Shown one piece after another: positions 1 to 6,167 of a stretch of DNA of 7,685 bases (the stretch's first letter is position 1; the number at the start of each line of letters is the position of its first letter). The DNA lies in contig VBJE01000193.1 of NCBI GenBank assembly GCA_005879675.1, forward strand, positions 1 to 7,685. The letters are read 5' to 3'. The translations under genes were made by a program, and so were the position numbers. The notes under the pieces were generated by a model. The model did no database searches. It had not been told where the DNA came from and was given only the letters and a program-made list of their open reading frames with translations. The DNA comes from Chloroflexota bacterium (lineage in GTDB: Bacteria; Chloroflexota; Dormibacteria; Dormibacterales; Dormibacteraceae).

Positions 1-138
1 GGGCTGCGCAGGTCCCGACCTTCAACGCCGTTTGCCGCGGCCGGTTCTGAAAACCTTGACCTCAGCGACGGAATTCGGTCCGGCTAAGGCGGATTGCCGG
101 TGCAGGGTACCGCCAGCACCCCACTTAGCGCGACCGTC
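1..138 (-). ncRNA. ffs: Large-type bacterial SRP RNA (scRNA), 5' part with Alu domain, cut by window edge
   Basis: RNA scaffold of the signal recognition particle, which targets nascent membrane and secreted proteins. Read on the minus strand, this stretch follows the Bacillus subtilis scRNA closely from memory: GCTAAG (124-129), then GGCGGTACCCTGCACC, GGCAATCCGCC (88-98), CCGAATTCC, GAGG, and further on GGGACCTGCGCA (5-16). The Alu fold is supported by base pairing. GGTGC (116-120) pairs with GCACC (99-103) to form helix 3, and GGC (96-98) with GCC (82-84) to form helix 4. The helix 3 loop holds GGCGG (110-114) and the helix 4 loop CCGCC (88-92), giving the loop-loop pairing typical of the SRP Alu domain. 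The S domain with the GGAA tetraloop and the 3' strand lie beyond position 1. The 5' end is estimated at 136-140. The Alu domain marks the roughly 270-nt form, not the short 4.5S form. Confidence 0.92.
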
Positions 139-142
139 GCCT

Positions 143-148
143 AGTCTA
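143..148 (-). promoter_or_regulatory. Possible -10 element for the SRP RNA
   Basis: On the minus strand TAGACT fits the TAnnnT pattern of a sigma-70-type -10 box and ends 4-6 bases before the estimated 5' end of the SRP RNA. No good TTGACA-like -35 is visible 16-18 bases upstream, where the sequence is GCCTCT-like and overlaps the end of the phosphatidyltransferase gene. The spacer between that gene's stop and the RNA is only about 25 bases, so the RNA could also be processed from a read-through transcript. Confidence 0.3.
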
Positions 149-163
149 AGGCCCCCCACGAAA

Positions 164-892
164 TCAGAGGCTTCGCCGTGATTTCGCGGGGACCCCCTTT
201 TGCCCGGCATCCACCACCCCGGCCGGGCGGGTGAGCGCCCAGGCCAGGTGCGCGTACGTGGCCACGGTGGCGATCGGGATCACCACCTCCGCGGCGTCCA
301 CCAAACCAGAAGGATCCTGGTTCAGGCCGCGCAGGAGGCACACCCCGCCGACGAGCACCAGGATCAGCGAAGTCGACACCTGCCCTGTCAGGGTGTGGCG
401 CAGCTGCGGCCGCTGCCCCATGGCGAGCAGCACCGCGCCGCCTAGCGCGGGCAGCAGGTAGCGCGCGATCACGACCAGCGCCAGCCACAGCGGAAACGCC
501 CCGCCAAGGGCAAGCCCGATGCAGAGCGCCCCCATGAAAAGCCCGTCGACCACCGGATCCAGCCCACCACCGAAGTTGGACGGATGAGCGAAGCGCCGCG
601 CGACGGTGCCATCCACCAGGTCGGTGAGGCCGGCGACCGCGACCGCCACGGCGAGGAACCCGTACTGCCCGGCCAGCGCGTACACGAACGCCGGCGCGGC
701 GAGGTAGGCGCGCGCCAGCGACACATGATTGGCCTCACCCGGTATGAACGCCCCGGCCACGGCGACGATGACGAGCCACGCGCCCACCAGCCACGGGTTG
801 TCCGGCGCGCCGAGCACGAGCCACGCAAAGCCGGCGCCGAGGTAGATGATCCCGGCGACCACGCCGGTCCGGTTGAGCCGCATGTCGGCCAC
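164..892 (-). CDS. CDP-alcohol phosphatidyltransferase family membrane protein
   Basis: Integral membrane enzyme expected to transfer a phosphatidyl group from CDP-diacylglycerol to an alcohol such as glycerol-3-phosphate, inositol phosphate or phosphatidylglycerol. The 242-residue product carries the complete family signature D91-x2-D94-G95-x2-A98-R99-x8-G108-x3-D112-x3-D116, whose Asp residues bind the metals. An NHVSLAR segment (55-61) matches the N-x-x-(T/S)-L-x-R motif that normally opens these enzymes. About 50 residues with one or two hydrophobic helices precede it, which is longer than PgsA-type proteins. Further membrane segments lie near 63-88, 117-127, 132-157, 172-188 and 202-220, followed by a basic tail (QKGVPAKSRRSL). 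The GTG at 890-892 directly abuts the PBP stop codon (893-895), so the two genes are probably cotranscribed. An in-frame ATG at 881-883 is an alternative start, and neither start has a strong Shine-Dalgarno. The alcohol substrate cannot be read from the sequence. Confidence 0.9.
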   Translation of the reverse strand: MADMRLNRTGVVAGIIYLGAGFAWLVLGAPDNPWLVGAWLVIVAVAGAFIPGEANHVSLARAYLAAPAFVYALAGQYGFLAVAVAVAGLTDLVDGTVARRFAHPSNFGGGLDPVVDGLFMGALCIGLALGGAFPLWLALVVIARYLLPALGGAVLLAMGQRPQLRHTLTGQVSTSLILVLVGGVCLLRGLNQDPSGLVDAAEVVIPIATVATYAHLAWALTRPAGVVDAGQKGVPAKSRRSL

Positions 893-1924
893 TTAGTGTG
901 GCGAGGGCGAGGGTTGCGGCGAAGCCGCGGGAGACGGCGAAGGCTTTGGTGGCACGTATGGCGGCTCCCCCGGGTACGGGTTCGCGCCGCACGGAAACCG
1001 CGGCTCCGCAATGCCCTTGAGGAAGATCTCGTTGTAGCCCCCGCTCGAGATGTAGCCGCCGTCGTACGCGCACACGTGGCGGGTGACCACCCCTGGAGGT
1101 GGCGTCCACATCGGCGGCCACGCGCGCTTCGCGTAGTACTCCTCGAGGAATGGCTTCCAGACGGTGACGCCGACGTTCTCGCCGAACAGCACGGACGTCG
1201 GGCACTGCCAGCCCGACGGTGGGAAGTTCGTCGCGAGGTACGCGTATCCCGAGTTGCACTTCGGACCGTCGTTGATGTGCATCAGCGAGGCGGCAACCGC
1301 GAGGTTTGGCGTGTAGCCGATGAAGATCGACCCGGTGTACGCCTCGGTCGTCCCCGACTTGCCCGCTACCGCCCGCCCACCCAGGCCGCCGAGGTACAGC
1401 TTCACCGGCCCGCGCAGGAGGTCGGTCATGACGTAACCCAGCTCGGGGCTGACGACCTGCACGTGTCCGAAGTTCGCATCGAAGGCCTCGAGCACCTTGC
1501 CGCTCGCATTCGTGATCCGGAGCACGGCGGACGGGGTCACCCGGTAGCCGCCGTTGTCGAACGCCGAGTACGCGGCGAGATGCTCGGCCATGGAGAGCGC
1601 GTCATGGCCGAGCGTCGTCGACACGCCCGCCGGGTTCTCGATCTGGGCGCTCACGCCCAACGAATGGAGCAGCGAGACCACGCGGTCGCCGCCCGCCTGC
1701 GAGTACGTCCACAGCGCCGGCAGGTTGCGCGACTGCGCGAGCGCGTCGCGCATCGTGATGTAGCCCTCGTGCTTGCCGTCCCAGTCGCTGAACGTGTGCC
1801 CGCCGATCACTCCGGTCTGGTCGTTCAACAGCGTCGCGGGCGTGACCAGCCCTGCCTGCAGCGCGGCCGCGTACGTGTAGACCTTGAACGACGAGCCGAC
1901 CCCGCGCCAGCCCAACGGGTCCAT
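893..1924 (-). CDS. PBP fragment 2: transpeptidase domain with Cys and Pro-rich tail
   Basis: This frame carries the penicillin-binding transpeptidase half. Counting from the Met codon at 1922-1924, the three active-site motifs are present: S11-S12-F13-K14 (SxxK nucleophile), S65-R66-N67 (SxN) and K189-S190-G191-T192-T193 (KTG-type). PBP homology begins about 15 codons upstream of this Met (WYNNAGIRG...), so the Met is only the first convenient codon and probably not a natural start. There is no signal peptide or membrane anchor of its own, so a separately made product would stay in the cytoplasm and be inactive. After the domain comes a PPPGVV...VCAYDGG...FPCG segment, related to the Cys-bearing C-terminal extension seen in many class A PBPs, with the middle Cys lost. 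A low-complexity tail of Pro, Ser and Ala ends at TAA 893-895, immediately before the next gene. Confidence 0.75.
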   Translation of the reverse strand: MDPLGWRGVGSSFKVYTYAAALQAGLVTPATLLNDQTGVIGGHTFSDWDGKHEGYITMRDALAQSRNLPALWTYSQAGGDRVVSLLHSLGVSAQIENPAGVSTTLGHDALSMAEHLAAYSAFDNGGYRVTPSAVLRITNASGKVLEAFDANFGHVQVVSPELGYVMTDLLRGPVKLYLGGLGGRAVAGKSGTTEAYTGSIFIGYTPNLAVAASLMHINDGPKCNSGYAYLATNFPPSGWQCPTSVLFGENVGVTVWKPFLEEYYAKRAWPPMWTPPPGVVTRHVCAYDGGYISSGGYNEIFLKGIAEPRFPCGANPYPGEPPYVPPKPSPSPAASPQPSPSPH

Positions 1925-3023
1925 GCCCGTGAGGTTGATCTGGCCGCGGATGCCCGCGTTGTTGTACCAGCATCGCCCCGGTGTTCACGCCGCGTTTCGC
2001 GTACGTGCGCACGCCGGCCTTCACCCACTTGTCCGCCATCGCCTGCGTGCCCAGGTCGAGGGTGGTCGTGATGGTCAGACCGCCCTCATACAGCGCCTGC
2101 TCGCCATACCTCTTCTTGACGTACTGGACGACGTAGTCGACGAAGTGCGCTGTGAGCGGGCTGTGCGCGGCGGGCAGGAGCTTGCGGGCCGCGACCATCT
2201 TCGCCACCAGGTCGCTGCCGTAGATCTGGTCCGCCTGCGTGCGGCTCAGGTCGCCGACGGTGACCAGGCCGTCCAGCACCTGCCGCCACCTCGCCCTCGA
2301 GGCATCGAGCTCATCGGACGTGCCGAACGGGTCGTAGTCGCTCGGCGCCTGGGGCAGGCCGGCGAGGAAGCTCGCCTGTGCCCACGAAAGCTCGCTCGCG
2401 TGGACACGGAAGTAAGTCTCCGCGGCCGCCTCGGCGCCATACGCGCCGTTGCCGTAGTTGATGGTGTTCAGGTACAGCTCGAGGATCTGCCGCTTCGTGT
2501 AGCGCCGCTCCATCTCCTCGGCCAGCAGCAGCTCGCGGAACTTGCGGCTGATCGTCCGGCTCTGCGCCTCCTCGGTGTCGAGCACGTCGTTCTTGACCAC
2601 CTGCTGCGTGATCGTCGAGCCGCCCTGCGCCGACGTCCGATGGGTGAGGTCGTACAGGATCGCGATCGCCAGGCGGCGGTAGTCCACGCCAGAGTTGTCA
2701 TAGAAGGTCCGGTCCTCGGTCGCGATGGTCGCGCGCTGAAGGTAGAGGCTGATCTTGTCCAGCGGCACCACCGTGCGGTTCTCGTGGTACAGGGCCTCGA
2801 TCAGGTTGCCGTTGCGGTCCAGGATGCGAGTCGTCTGGCTGAGGTTGGCCGTCTGGATGGCATCGATCGACGGCAGGTCGCCGGCGAAGTAGTCGACGAT
2901 CCCGATCGTCGCCCCGGTGCCGAGCAGGGTCGCCGTCGCCGCGATGATCAGCGAGATCAAGGAAAACCGCAGCAGCCAGTGGTGCGAGCGCTCCTTGGTG
3001 GGTCGGCGGCTGCGCGCTCGCAC
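1602..3023 (-). CDS. PBP fragment 1: membrane anchor and GT51 glycosyltransferase domain
   Basis: As it stands this frame encodes 473 residues, of which only the first 353 (down to about 1965) are genuine; the last 120 are out-of-frame sequence. A basic cytoplasmic tail (MRARSRRPTKER) leads into one transmembrane anchor (about 16-43). The GT51 motifs follow in order: E103-D104-R105-x-F107 with catalytic Glu103, QGGSTITQQ (133-141), RKFRELLLAEEMER (160-173) and a KRQILELYLN block (177-186) followed by GNGAYGAEAAAETYF (191-205). In the usual EDxxFxxHxG motif the His is Asn110. A linker rich in Arg and Ala then leads to LTITTTLDLGTQ (316-327), the strand that opens the PBP transpeptidase region. 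The GTG at 3021-3023 was chosen for lack of an in-frame ATG; a start nine codons upstream is possible. If translated, this product would be a membrane-bound glycosyltransferase without a transpeptidase. Confidence 0.75.
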   Translation of the reverse strand: MRARSRRPTKERSHHWLLRFSLISLIIAATATLLGTGATIGIVDYFAGDLPSIDAIQTANLSQTTRILDRNGNLIEALYHENRTVVPLDKISLYLQRATIATEDRTFYDNSGVDYRRLAIAILYDLTHRTSAQGGSTITQQVVKNDVLDTEEAQSRTISRKFRELLLAEEMERRYTKRQILELYLNTINYGNGAYGAEAAAETYFRVHASELSWAQASFLAGLPQAPSDYDPFGTSDELDASRARWRQVLDGLVTVGDLSRTQADQIYGSDLVAKMVAARKLLPAAHSPLTAHFVDYVVQYVKKRYGEQALYEGGLTITTTLDLGTQAMADKWVKAGVRTYAKRGVNTGAMLVQQRGHPRPDQPHGHGPVGLARGRLVVQGLHVRGRAAGRAGHARDAVERPDRSDRRAHVQRLGRQARGLHHDARRARAVAQPAGAVDVLAGGRRPRGLAAPFVGRERPDREPGGRVDDARP

Positions 3024-3057
3024 GCGAGCACGCCTCTTGCGCGCGGTCAGGGCGGGA

Positions 3058-3062
3058 CCTCC
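3058..3062 (-). promoter_or_regulatory. Strong Shine-Dalgarno GGAGG upstream of the PBP gene
   Basis: On the minus strand a perfect GGAGG is followed after 7 bases by an in-frame CTG (3048-3050), the spacing expected for a start codon. The GTG at 3021-3023 lies 34 bases away, too far to be served by it, and has only a weak AGAGG (3033-3037) 9 bases upstream. If CTG is the true start, the protein gains nine residues (LTARKRRAR), which only lengthens its basic cytoplasmic tail. Confidence 0.4.
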
Positions 3063-3099
3063 AGGACGCTTTCTGCGACGTGTGCTGAGTTCTCTGGCC

Positions 3100-3120
3100 G
3101 GGAGTTTACCTAAACGTCCC
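3100..3120. repeat. AT-rich inverted repeat upstream of the PBP gene
   Basis: GGGA-GTTTA-CC-TAAAC-G-TCCC is nearly self-complementary: GTTTA (3104-3108) faces TAAAC (3111-3115), extended by GGGA (3100-3103) against TCCC (3117-3120) with one bulged G. The AT-rich core stands out in this GC-rich region. It could be a protein-binding operator or a second hairpin behind nuoN. On the minus strand TAAACT (3103-3108) could serve as a -10 box for the PBP gene, but no convincing -35 is visible. Confidence 0.4.
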
Positions 3121-3121
3121 T

Positions 3122-3148
3122 GCTCCTCCCCATTTCCTGGGGAGGGGC
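3122..3148 (-). terminator. Hairpin directly after nuoN, possible terminator without a U tract
   Basis: CCTCCCCA (3125-3132) and TGGGGAGG (3138-3145) form a perfect 8-bp stem with a 5-base loop. The stem extends to 11 positions with one mismatch (3124/3146), ending inside the nuoN stop codon. Its place immediately behind the last nuo gene suggests transcription termination or 3' end protection. There is no run of U after the stem on the minus strand, so it is not a textbook intrinsic terminator. Confidence 0.45.
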
Positions 3149-4560
3149 TAGCGGAGCCCCAAAGCTTCGGCCCCCTGGTCGGCCAGCCCCAGGATCGGGT
3201 ACCCGAGCACGCCGTAGCCCGCGATCAGGACGCAGAAGAGCACCGCGCCGGCGGTCGAGAGCGCGGTCACGGCGGGCAGCGCAGCCGCCGCGCCACGGCG
3301 AGCCTCTTCGATCGGGCTCTGTATATAGAGGACGCGAAGAGTGCCGACCGCCGCCGCCGCGCACAAGATCGAGCCGAGCAGGCCCAGGCCGAGCAGGACG
3401 AAGTTCCCACTCTGGGCGAGCGCGGCCGCGACCGCGAGCTCGCCGAAGAACCCGGCCAGCGGCGGAGCCCCGGCCAGGGAGAGGAAGGCAAGGGCGAGCC
3501 CCGCGGCCCGCACCGGGCGCACGACGCCAAGCCCCGCGATCGCGGTCTCCCCCGCCTCGGCCCGGCCCAGCAGCGCGGGGCCGCAGGTGGCCGCCACGCC
3601 GAAAGCCGCGAGCAGGAAAAGCGAGGCGGCGATTCCCGACCGGAAGTGGGTCGCCAGGCCTGCGGCCACCCATCCGAGCTGGGCCACCGCGAGGTAGGCC
3701 ATTCGCGGGCGAGGCGAGCGCACCGCGAGGGCGGCCGCCCCTCCCCCCACCATCGCGACCGCCGCCACGGCCGCCGCGTACGGCGAGTAGACGGCGGAGA
3801 TGGGCGCCACCGCCGCCACGAGCTTGAGACCGACGGTCGCCGCCGCGACCGTGACCAGACCTATCACCAGGCCGGCGCCAAGAGGCGATGCGCCCAGCCC
3901 GACCGGCAGCGGCCCGACATGGAAGGGAGCGATGCCCGCGCGCACGGCCAGGCCGCCCAGGAGCAGCAGCAGCGGGATCGCCGTCGCCACCGTCGGCGGG
4001 CGGTTCGCCAGGACGTCGCGGATCGCGTTGAGGTCGGCGTTGCCGGTGCTCGCGTACAGGAATGCCAGGCCAACGAGCATCAGGGACGTCGCGATGCCCC
4101 CGACGACCAGCAGCCGCAAGCCGAGGTCTGGGCGGCGCAGGGCGACCATGACCACCGCCGCCGCCGCCGACAGCTCCAGTCCCGCCCACAACCCGACCAT
4201 GTCCGCCGCCGAGGCCGCGACCATGACCCCGAACGCCGCGAGCAGGGGCATCGCCAGGCCCAGGTGCAGGGAGTCTTCCGCGTCCCAGTCCGCCGTCGCC
4301 AGGGCGACCGCGGCGATGGCGAGCGCCGCCGCCTTGGCGAACAGCGCAAAGCGGTCCTGGACGACGGCGCCCCCGAAGTAGGTCGTCAGCGTCGCGCCCG
4401 CCCACAGCTCAACGCCCAGCGCGAGCACGACGATCGCGGCGACGGCGAGCGGCAGAAAGCGCCGGGACGCGACCGGCAGCAATCCGAAGCGGCCCGCGAC
4501 CATCACGACCATGGCGGCCGCCACCACCAGCGCCTCGGGGACGAGGACGGCGTACCTCAC
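3148..4560 (-). CDS. nuoN: NADH-quinone oxidoreductase subunit N
   Basis: Antiporter-like membrane subunit of complex I, part of the proton-pumping arm. The product has 470 residues, usual for NuoN, and is hydrophobic throughout (about 14 helices expected). The GTG start at 4558-4560 overlaps the nuoM stop as GTGA, so translation is probably coupled; upstream of it is only a weak GGCGG. Family landmarks: GLELS with Glu129 (E. coli Glu133 position, retained), an AVRAGIAPFH block (205-214) in which the conserved Lys is Arg207, a Lys at 246 (E. coli Lys247 position), RMAYLAVAQLGW (286-297) for the usual LAYSS-x-x-H-x-GY, and LSLAGAPPLAGFFGE (360-374) in which the normal Lys after GFFG is Glu374. 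Last gene of the nuo run; the stop TAG is followed at once by a hairpin. Confidence 0.93.
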   Translation of the reverse strand: MRYAVLVPEALVVAAAMVVMVAGRFGLLPVASRRFLPLAVAAIVVLALGVELWAGATLTTYFGGAVVQDRFALFAKAAALAIAAVALATADWDAEDSLHLGLAMPLLAAFGVMVAASAADMVGLWAGLELSAAAAVVMVALRRPDLGLRLLVVGGIATSLMLVGLAFLYASTGNADLNAIRDVLANRPPTVATAIPLLLLLGGLAVRAGIAPFHVGPLPVGLGASPLGAGLVIGLVTVAAATVGLKLVAAVAPISAVYSPYAAAVAAVAMVGGGAAALAVRSPRPRMAYLAVAQLGWVAAGLATHFRSGIAASLFLLAAFGVAATCGPALLGRAEAGETAIAGLGVVRPVRAAGLALAFLSLAGAPPLAGFFGELAVAAALAQSGNFVLLGLGLLGSILCAAAAVGTLRVLYIQSPIEEARRGAAAALPAVTALSTAGAVLFCVLIAGYGVLGYPILGLADQGAEALGLR

Positions 4561-6167
4561 TGCGCCGCCGGCGCCGGGGTCGGAAGCACGTAGGGAGAAG
4601 AAATGTCCGAGATCCCTGCCGACATCTGGTTGATCAACCCTGGGTCGAAGAGCGGGACCTCGGTGCCGGGGATCTTGGGGCCACCGGGGAACAGTCCGAC
4701 CCACAGCAACGCCCCCGCGAGCAGCCCCAGGTACCAGCTTTCACCGAGCGACGCGTCGGATACGCCGGGCGCGTCGGGATTGGGCGCGCCAAACAGGACG
4801 CGGCCGAGCATTACCGCGAGCGCGACCGCGCACACCGCCAGGCCCGCGGCCACGGCGAACGCGCCGATGGGCTGCGTCTTGAACGCGCCGAAGAATGTCA
4901 TCACCTCGGAGGCGAACGAGGCGAGGATCGGCACGCCCAGCAGCGCGAGCGCCGCGATCGTGAACAGCCAGGCGACGTTGGGCATGCGCGGGGCAAGCCC
5001 GCCCAGGAGCGCCATGCTCCGCGTCTGGGCGCGGTCCGAGAGAGTCACGCAGGCGCCGGCGATGAGCGCCGCCGCCAGGCCGCCGGTGAACAGGCCGAGC
5101 ACGCTCCCCGCGATGCCCAGCGGCGAGACGGCCGCCAGGCCGAGCACGGTCAGCCCACCGGGCACCATCGCCAGGTACGCGCCCGCGTGCCGGATGTCGA
5201 TCGTGCGCAGCGCGGCGAGGCCGGCGTACCCCACCGTCAGCGCCGCGAGCGCCGCGAGCAGAGGCGACAAGAGATGCGCGGCGGCAGGCTCGGCGCCGAT
5301 GATCGTGCGCAGGAGCAGGAACGCACCCAGCCGCGAGGCCGCGGTGGCGACGACGACCACCACTCCCGGCGGAGACTCGGCGAGCACGTCACGCGCCCAG
5401 CCGTGGAGCGGGAACAGCGGCAGCCGCGTCGCCGCGGCGATGATCATCGCCACGCTGACGCCGAGCTGGACCCGCGGCGAGATGGTCGCTTTGAACAGGG
5501 TGTCCATGTCGAAGCTAGTCCCACCCGCGGCCGCGTACAAGGCCAGCGCCCCCACGGCGAGCGCGCCTGTGCCGAGGCCCCAGTAGCCCACCAGGCGCCA
5601 CGCCGCCGAGATCCTCCTCGGCCCGCCCCAGCCGATGACCAGCAGCGCAATGGGCACGATCGACGCGCCCCAGAAGAGCAAGAGCACGAACATGTCGCGC
5701 GAGGCGATGGCGCCGTTGACCGAGGCCTGCGCAAGCAGGAGCAGGGCGAAGTAGGCGCGCACTCGCTCGCGCACGCCCAGCGACGCCAGCACCGACGCGA
5801 CTCCCGCGATCCCCGACAGAAGGAGCATCACCAGCCCGGGCCCGTCGATGCCGAGGTGGTAGGTGACTCCGATGGCGGGCAGCCAGGAAACCTTCTCCTC
5901 GTACTGCATCGTCGGCAGGAAGTTCTCGAACTGGCTGTAGGCGATGAAGAAGATGAACAGGGTGCCGAGGTTGGTGAAGAACGCGATCTGCTTGATCAGC
6001 ACGTCGTAGCGGCCACGGTGGTTGGGGATGAACGCCAGCGCCACGGCGACGATCGCCGGCACCCAGATGAGCAGGCTCAGCAGGAACGGCGACGTGAAGA
6101 GCCCCGCGCCTGGCGCGGGCGGCGCGGGAGTCGGTGTGGCCATCGTGAAGGTGAGGAGGGGAGTCAT
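4557..6167 (-). CDS. nuoM: NADH-quinone oxidoreductase subunit M
   Basis: Antiporter-like proton-translocating subunit of the complex I membrane arm. The product has 536 residues, near the family length. The ATG at 6165-6167 overlaps the nuoL stop as ATGA. A Pro-rich stretch (residues 12-20) precedes the first helix. Family landmarks: YHLGIDGPGLVMLLLS (103-118), FWGASIVP (165-172), TRLPLFPLHGWARDVLAESP (247-266), TIDIRHAGAY (322-331), GGLAPRMP (389-396) and SEVMTFFGAF (420-429). Key residues differ from E. coli NuoM: the TM5 Glu144 position is Gly167, the TM7 Lys234 position is Arg248, the Lys265 position is Arg279, and the two central His are lost, while Glu407 is kept as Glu421. The frame is also open far upstream through nuoL, but that part has no NuoM homology. 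Confidence 0.93.
   Translation of the reverse strand: MTPLLTFTMATPTPAPPAPGAGLFTSPFLLSLLIWVPAIVAVALAFIPNHRGRYDVLIKQIAFFTNLGTLFIFFIAYSQFENFLPTMQYEEKVSWLPAIGVTYHLGIDGPGLVMLLLSGIAGVASVLASLGVRERVRAYFALLLLAQASVNGAIASRDMFVLLLFWGASIVPIALLVIGWGGPRRISAAWRLVGYWGLGTGALAVGALALYAAAGGTSFDMDTLFKATISPRVQLGVSVAMIIAAATRLPLFPLHGWARDVLAESPPGVVVVVATAASRLGAFLLLRTIIGAEPAAAHLLSPLLAALAALTVGYAGLAALRTIDIRHAGAYLAMVPGGLTVLGLAAVSPLGIAGSVLGLFTGGLAAALIAGACVTLSDRAQTRSMALLGGLAPRMPNVAWLFTIAALALLGVPILASFASEVMTFFGAFKTQPIGAFAVAAGLAVCAVALAVMLGRVLFGAPNPDAPGVSDASLGESWYLGLLAGALLWVGLFPGGPKIPGTEVPLFDPGLINQMSAGISDISSPYVLPTPAPAAQ

Larger units (their letters stand above)
893..3023 (-). pseudogene. Class A penicillin-binding protein gene, frameshifted with a small internal deletion
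   Basis: Bifunctional peptidoglycan synthase: an N-terminal GT51 glycosyltransferase polymerises lipid II and a C-terminal transpeptidase crosslinks the peptides, outside the membrane. The reading frame changes at about 1967-1970. Frame one ends its homology at NTGAMLV (353 residues from the GTG start). The homology resumes in another frame as WYNNAGIRGQINLTG and runs to the TAA at 893-895. This is more than a one-base slip, because class A PBPs normally carry a segment of the type DP-x-TG-x-ILAMVG between these points. About 16 residues are therefore missing, consistent with a deletion of roughly 47 nt (3n+2). The sequence CTGG at the junction serves both frames and may be deletion microhomology. 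Everything else in both domains is intact, so the break is recent, or it is an assembly error in a gene that is whole in the cell. Confidence 0.8.

Noticed and set aside
22..210. Minus-strand open frame of 62 codons at the left end
   Set aside because: It runs through the SRP RNA, whose sequence and pairing explain the region better.
899..965. Repetitive-looking sequence near the PBP 3' end as a possible DNA repeat array
   Set aside because: It encodes the Pro/Ser-rich C-terminal tail; the repetition is irregular and explained by amino acid composition.
1960..1975. Programmed ribosomal frameshift as explanation for the PBP frame change
   Set aside because: There is no slippery heptamer at the junction, and a conserved protein segment is missing, which frameshifting would not explain.
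584..2071. Long plus-strand open frame of 495 codons opposite the PBP and phosphatidyltransferase genes
   Set aside because: Its translation is rich in Arg, Pro and Ala with no recognisable domain, and it lies antisense to genes with clear motifs; it is a product of GC-rich codon use.
2917..4593. Long plus-strand open frame of 558 codons opposite nuoN
   Set aside because: Very high Arg, Gly, Asp and Gln content typical of an antisense shadow; nuoN on the other strand has strong family homology.
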